A stretch of DNA of 64,000 nucleotides, taken from NCBI RefSeq assembly GCF_018812025.1, contig NC_063052.1, positions 29,849,451-29,913,450 of the forward strand, read 5' to 3'. This document shows, piece after piece, positions 46,236 to 57,668 of this stretch. Within the stretch, counting starts at the first letter, position 1. Each line of letters opens with the position of its first letter. The position numbers and the translations under genes are program-made. Below the pieces are notes generated by a model, which ran no database searches, was not told the DNA's origin, and saw nothing but the letters and a program-made list of their open reading frames with translations. This DNA comes from Megalobrama amblycephala (taxonomy: Eukaryota > Chordata > Actinopteri > Cypriniformes > Xenocyprididae).

Positions 46236-48611
46236 CTGATAGGAGTCACTCATTTCTGCATCAAGTCCTTCAAGATCATCCACAGCACACTGAGTCTTTT
46301 TCAGAGTCAGGTCAGCAGTCAGTGTGCCCTCATTATAAGATCTGACGAACTTGAAGTCACTAGTGCGCGAGCCCGTGGTCAGGTACGCGTCATAATTGTA
46401 AGTGCTGCGGAGAGTTCCCGCGCCCTCCACCTCTGCGTAATTTGGAGGTAGATACGCGCTGGGAATGGCTACAGCTCCATCAAACAACAGTCTGGGCTTT
46501 CTCCTGCGACAAAACCTCACGGCCAGGATGATGATGATGAAGGTCAGGAAGAAAGTGGAAACGGACACCAGCGCGATGATCAAATAAAACGTCAGTTTGG
46601 AGCTGCTCTCGTCATGAGACATGTCTTTCAGTTCTGGAACTTCAGCCAAGTTATCTGATATGAGTAAATACAACGCGCACGTGGCTGAGAGAGAGGGCTG
46701 TCCGTTATCTCTCACGGACACAATAAGGTTCTGTTTCATGCTGTCAGATTCAGAAATGTCCCGCTGCGTCCTGATCTCCCCGCTGTGGACACCGATAGTG
46801 AAAAGTCCCGGATCAGTCGCTTTAATAATGTGATACGAGAGCCACGCGTTCTGGCCAGAATCCGAGTCCACGGCGATCACCTTGGAGACCAGGGAGCCCG
46901 CCTGCGCAGCTTTGGGCACCATCTCGGTCATGAAGGAGTTTCCCTCCGGAGAGGGGTATAATATCTGAGGGGAGTTGTCATTCTCATCCGATATGAAGAC
47001 ACTCACGCTCACGTTACTGCTCAGAGGAGGAGAACCGTTGTCTCTGGCTAACACGAGCACCTTGAAACTCTTCAGCTGTTCGTAATCAAACGACCTCACG
47101 GCATGAATGACCCCGGTGTCTCCGTTAATGGATAGAAAGGAGGACACCGGTGCGCCATTGACATCAGAGGACAACAGAGAATAAACTACAGTGCCATTCT
47201 GTCTCCAGTCCGGGTCTGTAGCTGATACTGAACAAATAGAGGAGCCCGGTTTGTTATTTTCTTGCACATGAGCTCTGTAATTGTGCTCCTGAAATACAGG
47301 TGGATTATCATTCACGTCAGCTACAGTCAAGTGAAGATTCTTAGAGGAAGATAGAGGTGGAGAGCCCTCATCAGTAGCAGTGATTGTAAGATTATAATCA
47401 GAGAGCAGCTCGCGGTCTAATTCACCTGTGGTCACCAGAGAATAGTAATTTTTGATTGAAGGAACGAGTTTAAATGGGACGTTCTGCTGAATGGAGCAGC
47501 GCACCTGTCCGTTATTCTCAGAGTCTCTGTCCTGAACATTAATGATGCCAACCTCTGTACCGGGTAACGCGTTCTCAGGAACGGGACTATTCAGGGATTT
47601 AAGTATTATTATAGGGGCGTTATCATTGATATCAACAATATCTATTAATACTGTGGAATAACTGGCTAATCCTTGACCATCTTTGGCTTGAATGGGAAGT
47701 TCAATTGTACTCTCCACTTCATAATCAATTTCACCTTTTAGTTCAATCACACCAGATACTGCATCGATGAAGAATAGCTGCAGGAACTTTTGAGGTAAAT
47801 GACCAAATGCATATGTCACTTCTCCATTTTGTCCCTCGTCAGCATCAGTAGCGCTCACTGTCACCACTACAGTATCTACAGGAGAATTTTCAGGCATACT
47901 GACTTTATAGACGGCCTGACTAAAGACTGGAGCATTATCATTAGCATCCAGCACAGTGACGTGTATGGCTACAGTACCTGATCTCGGTGGAGTCCCGCCG
48001 TCTACCGCAGTGAGAATTAATGTCACCTCTTTCTGCTGCTCACGATCCAACTCTTTATTAAGAACCAGCTCGCCATATTTCCTTCCATTTGCCCTAGTAA
48101 CTACACTAAGAATAAAATTTTCATCATTTTGAAGTGAATATGATTGCACTTCATTCAAACCAATATCTGCATCGTAAGCCTCTTCTAATAAGTAACGAGA
48201 TCCTTTGACCGCCGATTCCTGTATTTCAAATTTTATAACACTTTCTTTGAACTGTGGTGAATTATCATTTATGTCCTCAATATTGAGAATGAAGCGATGA
48301 AGCTCTAAAGGATTTTCCAGCACGAGCTCATGTTTAATAACACATGAAGCTTTCTTTCCACAAATCTCCTCTCTGTCGATTCTCTCCGCTACGGTCAGTT
48401 CTCCAGTATTCAGATTAATGTCACAGTATCGTTTTCTGTTACCTTCAGTATCAATGCGAGCCTTACGAGATGACAGTCTGTTCACATCGAGCCCGAGATC
48501 CTTTGCTATATTTCCAATCACAGATCCGCGTTTCATCTCCTCCGGGAAAGAATAGCTCACGTCTCCATAAGCGGTGTGCGCCATCAGCACGAAGAACAAA
48601 AGACCAAACAT
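46236..48611 (-). CDS. pcdhg: V10: gamma-type protocadherin variable exon, close to V8
   Basis: 792 codons, donor CAG|GTAGGA, tail SDSYQ in place of SDSFQ. EC2 ([35 protein letters not shown]) and EC3 ([28 protein letters not shown]) are nearly those of V8. Changes in usually fixed segments: VSMPENSP at the start of EC3, SSSKNLHL in EC4, VDSDSG in EC6 (as in V5) and a Ser to Cys change giving KKTQCAVDD in the cytoplasmic tail, a possible extra palmitoylation or disulfide site. The splice donor is close to an L2 insertion. Confidence 0.95.
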
Positions 48612-48846
48612 CTCGACAGCAAAGAAGAACGACTGAAATGCCTAAGAAATTAAATCCAGGAACACAACAATGTACATGTAAAAGGATAACATAAATACAG
48701 ATCTGAATTTAGAAATGTAGACAGAAGTACAGTATATGAGGCAGTCTCCGTCGACGATTTTCTATAATGAGGCGAGCTCAAAGCCCTGTGTATGACATCA
48801 GAATCAGGGTGGAGAAATGTGTACTGAACACACACATGGTTTTGCA

Positions 48847-48861
48847 GGTGAACAGCGACAC
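48847..48861 (-). promoter_or_regulatory. CGCT conserved sequence element of V10
   Basis: GGTGAACAGCGACAC, 236 bp upstream of the V10 ATG. Confidence 0.62.
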
Positions 48862-49032
48862 TGTGAGTTAAAACAAGAAACTGCATGACATTCATATCTC
48901 TGACAGGATTAAGTGCTGGAATATACACCGAACTTGGCATATACTGAAGTATTTTGAGAATCAAGAACAAGCAGCGACATTCACTGAAGATTGGGAGATT
49001 AAAAAATCCCACTACATTTAAGGTACTAATAC

Positions 49033-49033
<1 letters not shown>

Positions 49034-49076
<43 letters not shown>

Positions 49077-49079
49077 AAA
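49034..49079. repeat. (GAAA)n microsatellite
   Basis: About 11 units at the place equivalent to 38711-38768 upstream of V8. Confidence 0.95.
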
Positions 49080-49139
49080 GCGGTATAGAGGGCTACACTT
49101 TTTAGGAGCAAAAAATCCAAATACCAAGAATAATGCTGA

Positions 49140-49160
49140 TGCAGCACCATGGACAGGAAA
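49140..49160 (+). promoter_or_regulatory. RE1/NRSE (REST site) of V10
   Basis: TG-CAGCACC, AT, GGACAGGAAA; one base off in the right half. 529 bp upstream of the start. Confidence 0.72.
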
Positions 49161-49732
49161 AAATAAATCCTGCTCAATGCAAATTCCATTTCTAATTAAA
49201 TGGCATTTAAAAATATCGACATCAGAATGTAATTGTCTCCATAAGTCACCTTCACATTAGAGACATAGATGAGAAAAACGCAAAATTACATAAATCTCAA
49301 TAGTAACACGACTCGTGAAAAATGATACATGATACACTTACAGTTGAACATACATGAGCAGAAAAATCTAAAAATAAATTAGACTAATTCATCGATCTAT
49401 ATTTCAGACTTTAAACTGAACCCCACAAATGTTAATGTGTCTAAAAGCACTTGAATGAGCCACATGATCTTGCTATTTTAAAGAGCATGTGGTCGATGAA
49501 AGCAGTCAATTAAATTACATATACACATCTAATCTGTAAACTCAGTCCATTTGCATTTTTTTCTAAAGAAAGAATTATTGTGTGCGCATGATGTCCTTCC
49601 AGATCACAAATTTGACCAATCTATAAAGAATATACTTGTACAAGACAACGCATATGACTGAATCAAGGTGAATATAAAAACACAAAAAGGTGAAGAAACC
49701 GCTCAACATCATCTGTAGTCTACAGCGAACTG

Positions 49733-49740
49733 TGACGTCA
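49733..49740. promoter_or_regulatory. CRE palindrome in fossil promoter
   Basis: TGACGTCA followed by GGTATATGACATCA, identical to the V5-V6 fossil. Confidence 0.6.
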
Positions 49741-50038
49741 GGTATATGACATCATATGAACAGAGTGGAGAAACAATGTCAGCGGTGGCACTGGTAAACA
49801 GCAACACAGAGTTCAATTAGGAAACTCTAATAACTCTGACAATAAATGCCAAAACGCGGATACAACACATGAAATGTCTTTACAATATCAAAGGCCTGGA
49901 TCAAACAAACATTCTCGTAGAATTTAAAAGAGAACAAGCTCGATTTTAAAGAGCATATATTAAACCTACACATATATAAATAAAGACACGAGTGTAAACA
50001 GACACAGGAAAAACCACACCAGAAACAGATACTGTCTG

Positions 50039-50058
50039 TACAGCACATGGACAGCAAA
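50039..50058 (+). promoter_or_regulatory. Second RE1-like site in the V10-V11 spacer
   Basis: TA-CAGCAC then ATGGACAGCAAA, one base short between halves. Confidence 0.5.
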
Positions 50059-50351
50059 TAGAAATATGCCATTTTACCTAAACTTACTATCCGATATATT
50101 TTTTAAACAGGAGATGAAGACAAAAAATAAATAAAAATAGAGAAAATCAACAACTATTCACACCGCATGGGGTCACATTATATGACTTTGAGCCACTTAA
50201 TCTCGATTTTTCGAAAAAACACTACTTGATATAGTTACTTTTCAGACTTCAAACTGACCCTATAAAATTTTAAAGTCTATGCCAATGAAAGCAGTCAATT
50301 CAGAACAGAAATAAATATTAAATAATAATAAAAATCCTTTGTTAGTCCTAC

Positions 50352-52727
50352 CTGAAACGAATCGTTCATTTCTGCATCGAGTCCTTCAAGATCATCCACA
50401 GCAGACTGAGTCTTTTTCAGAGTCAGGTCAGCAGTCAGTGTGCCCTCATTATAAGATCTGACGAACTTGAAGTCACTAGTGCGCGAGCCCGTGGTCAGGT
50501 ACGCGTCATAATTGTAAGTGCTGCGGAGAGTTCCCGCGCCATCCACCTCTGCGTAATTTGGAGGGAGATACGCGCTGGGAATGGCTACAGCTCCATCAAA
50601 CAACAGTCTGGGCTTTCTCCTGCGACAAAACCTCACAGCCAGGATGATGATGATGAAGGTCAGGAAGAAAGTGGAAACGGACACCAGCGCAATGATCAAA
50701 TAAAACGTCAGTTTGGAGCTGCTCTCGTCATGAGACATGTCTTTCAGTTCTGGAACTTCAGCCAAGTTATCTGATATGAGTAAATACAACGCGCACGTGG
50801 CTGAGAGAGAGGGCTGTCCGTTATCTCTCACGGACACAATAAGGTTCTGTTTCATGCTGTCAGATTCAGAAATGTCCCGCTGCGTCCTGATCTCCCCGCT
50901 GTGGACACCGATAGTGAAAAGTCCCGGATCAGTCGCTTTAATAATGTGATACGAGAGCCACGCGTTCTGGCCAGAATCCGCGTCCACGGCGATCACCTTG
51001 GAGACCAGGGAGCCCGCCTGAGCAGCTTTGGGCACCATCTCGGTCATGAAGGAGTTTCCCTCCGGAGAGGGGTATAATATCTGAGGGGAGTTGTCATTCT
51101 CATCCGATATGAAGACACTCACGCTCACGTTACTGCTCAGAGGAGGAGAACCGTTGTCTCTGGCTAACACGAGCACTTTGAAACTCTTCAGCTGTTCGTA
51201 ATCAAACGACCACACGGCATGAATGACCCCGGTGTCTCCGTTAATGGATAGAAAGGAGGACACCGGTGCGCCATTGACATCAGAGGACAACAGAGAATAA
51301 ACTACAGTGCCATTCTGTCTCCAGTCCGGGTCTGTAGCTGATACTGAACAAATAGAGGAGCCCGGTTTGTTATTTTCTTGCACATGAGCTCTGTAATTGT
51401 GCTCCTGAAATACAGGTGGATTATCATTCACGTCAGCTACAGTCAAGTGAAGATTCTTAGTGGAAGATAAAGGCGGAGAGCCCTCATCAGTAGCAGTGAT
51501 TGTAAGATTATAATCAGAGAGCAGCTCGCGGTCTAATTCACCTGTGGTCACCAGAGAATAGTAATTTTTGATTGAAGGAACGAGTTTAAATGGGACGTTC
51601 TGCTGAATGGAGCAGCGCACCTGTCCGTTATTCTCAGAGTCTCTGTCCTGAACATTAATGATGCCAACCTCTGTACCGGGTAACGCGTTCTCAGGAATGG
51701 AGATTTTAACAGATTTAGTCATTATTGTAGGGGCATTATCATTGACATCAATAACATCTATTATTACTGTACAATGACTGGCTAATCCTTGACCGTCTTT
51801 AGCTTGAATTGGCAGTTCAATTAAACTCTCCTCCTCATAATCAATGAGTCCTGTTAGTTTAATCGCTCCAGACAACGAATCGAGAGAAAATATGTCCATG
51901 AGGCGTTCCGATAAATGACCAAATTCATAAGTCACTTCTCCATTTTGTCCCTCGTCAGCATCAGTAGCGCTCACTGTCACCACTACAGTATCTACAGGAG
52001 AATTTTCAGGCAGACTGACTTTATAGACGGCCTGACTAAAGACTGGAGCATTATCATTAGCATCCAGCACAGTGACGTGTATGGCTACAGTACCTGATCT
52101 CGGTGGAGTCCCGCCGTCTACCGCAGTGAGAATTAATGTCACCTCTTTCTGCTGCTCACGATCCAACTCTTTATTCAGCACTAGCTCGCCATATTTTCTT
52201 CCATTTGCACGCGTTAGGACACTAAGAAGAAAGTGTTCATTGTCCTGCAGCACATAATTCTGCACTGAATTCATTCCAATATCCGCATCGTGGGCCTCAT
52301 CTAATAAATAACGAGATCCTTTATCTGCTGATTCCCGTATTTCGAATTTGATTAGACTTTGTTTGAATTGTGGTGAATTATCATTTATGTCCTCAATACT
52401 GAGAATGAAGTGATGCAGTTCTAAAGGATTTTCCAGCACAAGCTCCTGTTTAATAACACATGAAGCTTTCTTTCCACAAATCTCCTCTCTGTCGATTCTC
52501 TCCGCTACGGTCAGTTCTCCAGTATTCAGATTAATGTCACAGTATCGTTTTCTGTTACCTTCCTTATCAATTCGCGCCTCTCGACTTTCTAGTTTGTCCA
52601 CATCGAGCCCGAGATCCTTTGCTATATTTCCAATCACAGATCCGCGTTTCATCTCCTCCGGGAAAGAATAGCTCACGTCTCCATAAGCGGTGTGCGCCAT
52701 CAGCACGAAGAACAAAAGACCAAACAT
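50352..52727 (-). CDS. pcdhg: V11: gamma-type protocadherin variable exon, partly unhomogenised
   Basis: 792 codons, donor CAG|GTAGGA, tail AEMNDSFQ. Two stretches that are fixed elsewhere differ: EC1 has [17 protein letters not shown] for [17 protein letters not shown], and the EC3-EC4 junction has [16 protein letters not shown] for [14 protein letters not shown]2 and EC3 otherwise follow V9 ([34 protein letters not shown]). Other private changes are HHFILSIED in EC1, a bulky Trp in EC5 (HAVWSFDYE for HAVRSFDYE) and AEVDGAG in the tail. The leader and start are standard. Confidence 0.95.
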
Positions 52728-52962
52728 CTCAACAGCAGAGCAGAATGCTTGAAAAGCCTAAGAAATTAAATCCACGAACACAACAATGTAAATGTAAAAA
52801 GAAAACATAAATGTAAATCTAAATTTAGAAATGTAGACAGAAGTACAGTATATGAGGCAGTCTCCGTCGACGATTTTCTATAATGACGCGAGCTCAAACC
52901 CCTGTGTATGACATCAGAATCAGGGTGGAGAGATGTGTACTGAACACACACATGGTTTCGCA

Positions 52963-52977
52963 GGTGAACAGCGACAC
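52963..52977 (-). promoter_or_regulatory. CGCT conserved sequence element of V11
   Basis: GGTGAACAGCGACAC, 236 bp upstream of the V11 ATG. Confidence 0.62.
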
Positions 52978-53077
52978 TGTGAGTTAAAACAAGAAACTGC
53001 ATGATATTCATATCTCTGACAGGATTATGTGCTGAGAGGATCAAACCCCACCCCCCAAAATCAAGACTAAATGCCGA

Positions 53078-53098
53078 TGCAGCACCATTGACAGCAAC
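53078..53098 (+). promoter_or_regulatory. Degenerate RE1 of V11
   Basis: TG-CAGCACC, AT, TGACAGCAAC: the first G of the right-half core is T. It is only 351 bp upstream of the start because about 160 bp between the CGCT element and the RE1 are missing relative to V10. Confidence 0.6.
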
Positions 53099-53713
53099 AG
53101 TAAAACCTGCTCTGTTTCTTAAATTCCATCATAATTGGCATTTAAAAATCGCTGAGATTGGAATTCAATTTCCTTTAAAAAACAAATTTCACATAGCCTA
53201 AAGGAGAATTCGATGAGAAAAAAAAACAACAAAAACAAAACAAACAAAAACGCAAACAGCAACATTTTATAATAGATTCGATTACAAACATCCGCTGCAT
53301 CCATATAGCACACAAAGGGATTTTAGACAAAACGATACAATGAGCTTGACAAAAATATTAGTCAACAGAAAGAGTCAGTTTTCACATTCAGTTAAAATGC
53401 CACCAACAAACAGGATAACTGTAAACTTTTTTAATTAAAACAAATGGCTAAAGTGACATAAAAAGAATTAAAAACATGATATATGACTTAGAATTGATCA
53501 TACATCAGCAGGAAAAATTTAAAAACAAACAAACAAAAAAGAGACTAGTTTAACTATATTTTAGACTTTAAACTGAACCCCACAAATGTTCTTGTGTCTA
53601 AAAGCACTTGAATGAGCCATATGATCTAGCTATTTTAAAGAGTCTGTTGTCAATGAAAGCAGTCAATTAAATTACATACACACATCTAATCTGTAAACCC
53701 AGTCCGTAACTAT

Positions 53714-54190
53714 TTATAAAGAAGGTATTCGTTAGTCCTGATTGAATCACTCACGTCCCCATAATGTCCTTCAAGAGCATAAATTTGACCAATTTATAAA
53801 GAACACACATTCAAGACGACGCAAATGACTGAATCTAATTCATGGTCAATATAATAAAACAAAAGGTGAGGAAACCGCTCAACATCATCTGTTGTCTACA
53901 GCGAACTGTGATTTGACATCATGAACAGAGTGGAGAGAAACAATGTAAAGGCCAACGGTTTCACTTGTGAGCTGCAATACAGAGTTCAATTATGAAACTT
54001 TAAAATCCTTGACAATAAATGGCAAGGATCTAACACTTTTGATGCATTTGAAATGACTTCACAATATTAAATGCCCTGTACAACCAAACATTCTCATAGG
54101 ATTTATACGACTGTATTCCGTCAGACTCAGTAGAAAGGGAACAACTTCACCGGAGACAGACACTGCGTGTACAGCACCATGGACAGCGAA
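53714..54190 (-). pseudogene. Fossil variable-exon locus, V11-V12 spacer
   Basis: Remnant 53714-53788 keeps GTTAGTCCTGATTGAATCAC and then ATGTCCTTCAAGAGCAT, aligning to the donor and last codons of living exons (GTTAGTCCTACCTGAAACGA); the donor GT is lost. A decayed promoter follows from about 53905 (TTGACATCATGAACAGAG) with neither CGCT nor CRE, then an RE1. Confidence 0.75.
54170..54190 (+). promoter_or_regulatory. Second RE1 in the V11-V12 spacer
   Basis: TA-CAGCACC, AT, GGACAGCGAA: 17 of 21 consensus positions, better than the RE1 of the living V11. Confidence 0.72.
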
Positions 54191-54755
54191 TAGAAATATT
54201 CCCTTTATACTATAACTTACTACCTGAGTGGAACGAGTGAAAAAAAAAACAACATCAATCTTTTTAAACGCAATTCACATAACAGACAACACGAAAGGAA
54301 GGGGGGGGGAAAGAAAGAAAAAATATATATCTAATTGCATCGACACATCACGAGTCTATTTTGAGACACTTAAATAATCTCAGTTGATAATTAACATTTA
54401 TGAAATCCCGTTTAAAACCAATTATTTAAGGAAGAATGTGTCTAATAATAAGTAGTCTCGCACAATTTGTCTCTTATTTACAACAGCAACAAAAAAAAAA
54501 AAAGAAAAAAGAAAAGGTATTGATCTGCGTGTACACGGTGTGGGTCTATAGCAGGAGATATTGAATACTTGCGCAAACAGAACCATAAGCTGAAATTTAA
54601 AAATAAATTATTATTGAAATAGCTAATTTCAAACTAACTCACTACAAATATTACGTGAATGAGCAAAGCAATATGTTTCAAAAACAGAGCCTTTAGCCAA
54701 AGAAAAGTCAGCATAGAGCACAAATAAAAAACATAAATAAAAGTCTTAGTCCTAC

Positions 54756-57131
54756 CTGAAAAGAGTCGCTCATTTCTGCATCAAGCCCTTCAAGATCATC
54801 CACAGCAGACTGAGTCTTTTTCAGAGTCAGGTCAGCAGTCAGTGTGCCCTCATTATAAGATCTGACGAACTTGAAGTCACTAGTGCGCGAGCCCGTGGTC
54901 AGGTACGCGTCATAATTGTAAGTGCTGCGGAGAGTTCCCGCGCCCTCCACCTCTGCGTAATTTGGAGGGAGATACGCGCTGGGAATGGCTACAGCTCCAT
55001 CAAACAACAGTCTGGGCTTTCTCCTGCGACAAAACCTCACGGCCAGGATGATGATGATGAAGGTCAGGAAGAAAGTGGAAACGGACACCAGCGCAATGAT
55101 CAGATAAAACGTCAGTTTGGAGCTGCTCTCGTCATGAGACATGTCTTTCAGTTCTGGAACTTCAGCCAAGTTATCTGATATGAGTAAATACAACGCGCAC
55201 GTGGCTGAGAGAGAGGGCTGTCCGTTATCTCTCACGGACACAATAAGGTTCTGTTTCATGCTGTCAGATTCAGAAATGTCCCGCTGCGTCCTGATCTCCC
55301 CGCTGTGGACACCGATAGTGAAAAGTCCCGGATCAGTCGCTTTAATAATGTGATACGAGAGCCACGCGTTCTGGCCAGAATCCGCGTCCACGGCGATCAC
55401 CTTGGAGACCAGGGAGCCCGCCTGAGCAGCTTTGGGCACCATCTCGGTCATGAAGGAGTTTCCCTCCGGAGAGGGGTATAATATCTGAGGGGAGTTGTCA
55501 TTCTCATCCGATATGAAGACACTCACGCTCACGTTACTGCTCAGAGGAGGAGAACCGTTGTCTCTGGCTAACACGAGCACTTTGAAACTCTTCAGCTGCT
55601 CGTAATCAAACGATCTCACGGCATGAATGACCCCGGTGTCTCCGTTAATGGATAGAAAGGAGGACACCGGTGCGCCATTGACATCAGAGGACAACAGAGA
55701 ATAAACTACAGTGCCATTCTGTCTCCAGTCCGGGTCTGTAGCTGATACTGAACAAATAGAGGAGCCCGGTTTGTTATTTTCTTGCACATGAGCTCTGTAA
55801 CTGTGCTCCTGAAATACAGGTGGATTATCATTCACGTCAGCTACAGTCAAGTGAAGATTCTTAGTGGAAGATAAAGGCGGAGAGCCCTCATCAGTAGCAG
55901 TGATTGTAAGATTATAGTCAGAGAGCAGCTCGCGGTCTAATTCACCTGTGGTCACCAGAGAATAGTAATTTTTGATCGAAGGAACGAGTTTAAACGGGAC
56001 GTTCTGCTGAATGGAGCAGCGCACCTGTCCGTTATTCTCAGAGTCTCTGTCCTGAACATTAATGATGCCAACCTCTGTACCGGGGAACGCGTTCTCGGGA
56101 ACGGGACTGTTAAGAGAATTAATTACTATTATAGGGGCGTTATCATTGACATCAATAATATCTATTATTACTGTACAATGACTGGCTAACCCTTGACCAT
56201 CTTTAGCTTGAATCGGCAGTTCGATTGAACTCTCCTCCTCGTAATCCATGAGTCCCTTTAGTTTAATCTCTCCAGAAATTGCATCAAGAAAAAATAATTG
56301 CCGGGTCATCTCGGATAAATGACTAAATGCATATGTCACTTCTCCATTTTGTCCCTCGTCAGCATCAGTAGCGCTCACTGTCACCACTACAGTATCTAGA
56401 GGAGAATTTTCAGGCAGACTGACTTTATAGACGGCCTGACTAAAGACTGGAGCATTATCATTAGCATCCAGCACAGTGACGTGTATGGCTACAGTACCTG
56501 ATCTCGGTGGAGTCCCGCCGTCTACCGCAGTAAGAATTAATGTCACCGCTTTCTGCTGCTCACGATCCAACTCTTTATTAAGAACTAGCTCGCCATATTT
56601 TCTTCCATTTGACCTGGTAAGTACATTAAGAAGAAAGTGTTCATTGTTTTGAAGTGTATATGACTGCACTGAATTCATACCAATATCCGCATCGTGGGCC
56701 TCATCTAATAAATAACGAGATCCTTTGACCGCTGATTCCCGTATTTCGAATTCAATAACACTCTCTGTGAACTGTGGTGAATTATCATTTATGTCTTCAA
56801 TGTTGAGAATGAAGCGATGCAGTTCGAGAGGACCTTCAAGAACAAATTCCTGATTTATGACACATGAAGCTTTCTTTCCACAAATCTCCTCTCTGTCGAT
56901 TCTCTCCGCTACGGTCAGTTCTCCAGTATTCAGATTAATGTCACAGTATCGTTTTCTGTTACCTTCAGTATCAATACGAGCCTTACGAGATGACAGTCTG
57001 TTCACATCGAGCCCGAGATCCTTTGCTATATTTCCAATCACAGATCGGCGTTTCATCTCCTCCGGGAAAGAATAGCTCACGTCTCCATAAGCGCTGTGCG
57101 CCATCAGCACGAAGAACAAAAGACCAAACAT
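54756..57131 (-). CDS. pcdhg: V12: gamma-type protocadherin variable exon, close to V13
   Basis: 792 codons, donor CAG|GTAGGA, tail SDSFQ. The leader reads MAHSAYG. EC2 ([32 protein letters not shown]) and EC3 ([20 protein letters not shown]) are nearly those of V13. Two changes in otherwise fixed segments stand out: Gly29 to Arg ([11 protein letters not shown]) at the start of EC1, which faces the trans partner EC4 in known structures, and Glu to Ala in QQKAVTLI of EC2. HSYRAHV in EC5 is shared with V3 and V7. The start has C at -1 to -3 region TTGAG, with G at -3 as usual for the cluster. Confidence 0.94.
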
Positions 57132-57364
57132 CTCAACAGCAAATAAGAGCGTTTGAAATGCGTCAGAAATTGATCAGAAATTAAATGCAGAAATACAACA
57201 AAGTAGCATGTAAAAGAAACATAAGTGTAAAAATAAATCCAATGTCTGAAATAGTCCTTCGATCAGCGTCGACGATTTTCTATAACGAGACGAGCTTGAA
57301 GCCCTTTGTATGACATCAGAATCAGGGTGGAGAGATGTGTACTGAACACACACATGGTTTTGCA

Positions 57365-57379
57365 GGTGAACAGCGACAC
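57365..57379 (-). promoter_or_regulatory. CGCT conserved sequence element of V12
   Basis: GGTGAACAGCGACAC, 234 bp upstream of the V12 ATG. Confidence 0.62.
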
Positions 57380-57558
57380 CGTGAGTTAAAATTAGAAACT
57401 GCATGACATTAATTTCTCTCACAGAATGAAGTGTTATAACATACAAAGATCGGGCATAGTGTTGATTAGCAATTATAAACTCATTTTATTATATTGTTTA
57501 GCAAAAAAAAAAAAAAACATTTTCTGATGTGGGAGAGATAAATATAATCATAGTGTGT

Positions 57559-57561
<3 letters not shown>

Positions 57562-57598
<37 letters not shown>
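57562..57598. repeat. (AAT)n microsatellite
   Basis: About 12 AAT units between the CGCT element and RE1 of V12. Confidence 0.95.
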
Positions 57599-57600
<2 letters not shown>

Positions 57601-57668
57601 GCTATCCAGAGATTGAGAGTTACAAATATGTAAGAGCAATATAATCAAACACTAAGAGTAAATGCCAG

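Larger units (their letters stand above)
49561..50058 (-). pseudogene. Fossil variable-exon locus, V10-V11 spacer
   Basis: Exon 3'-end remnant 49561-49610 (TTCTAAAGAAAGAATT, GATGTCCTTCCAGATCAC), a decayed promoter from about 49733 with GGTAAACAGCAACAC and no CGCT, and an RE1-like site. Confidence 0.75.
48612..50349. other. V10-V11 spacer
   Basis: V10 promoter with CGCT element and RE1, a GAAA microsatellite, the recurrent block at 49315-49349, a fossil exon locus with CRE and RE1-like site, and the V11 3' flank. Confidence 0.8.
52728..54753. other. V11-V12 spacer
   Basis: V11 promoter with CGCT element and a degenerate RE1 unusually close to it, AT-rich sequence, a fossil exon locus whose 3' end is the best preserved after 8581, a second RE1, a G run near 54301, and the V12 3' flank. 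Confidence 0.8.
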
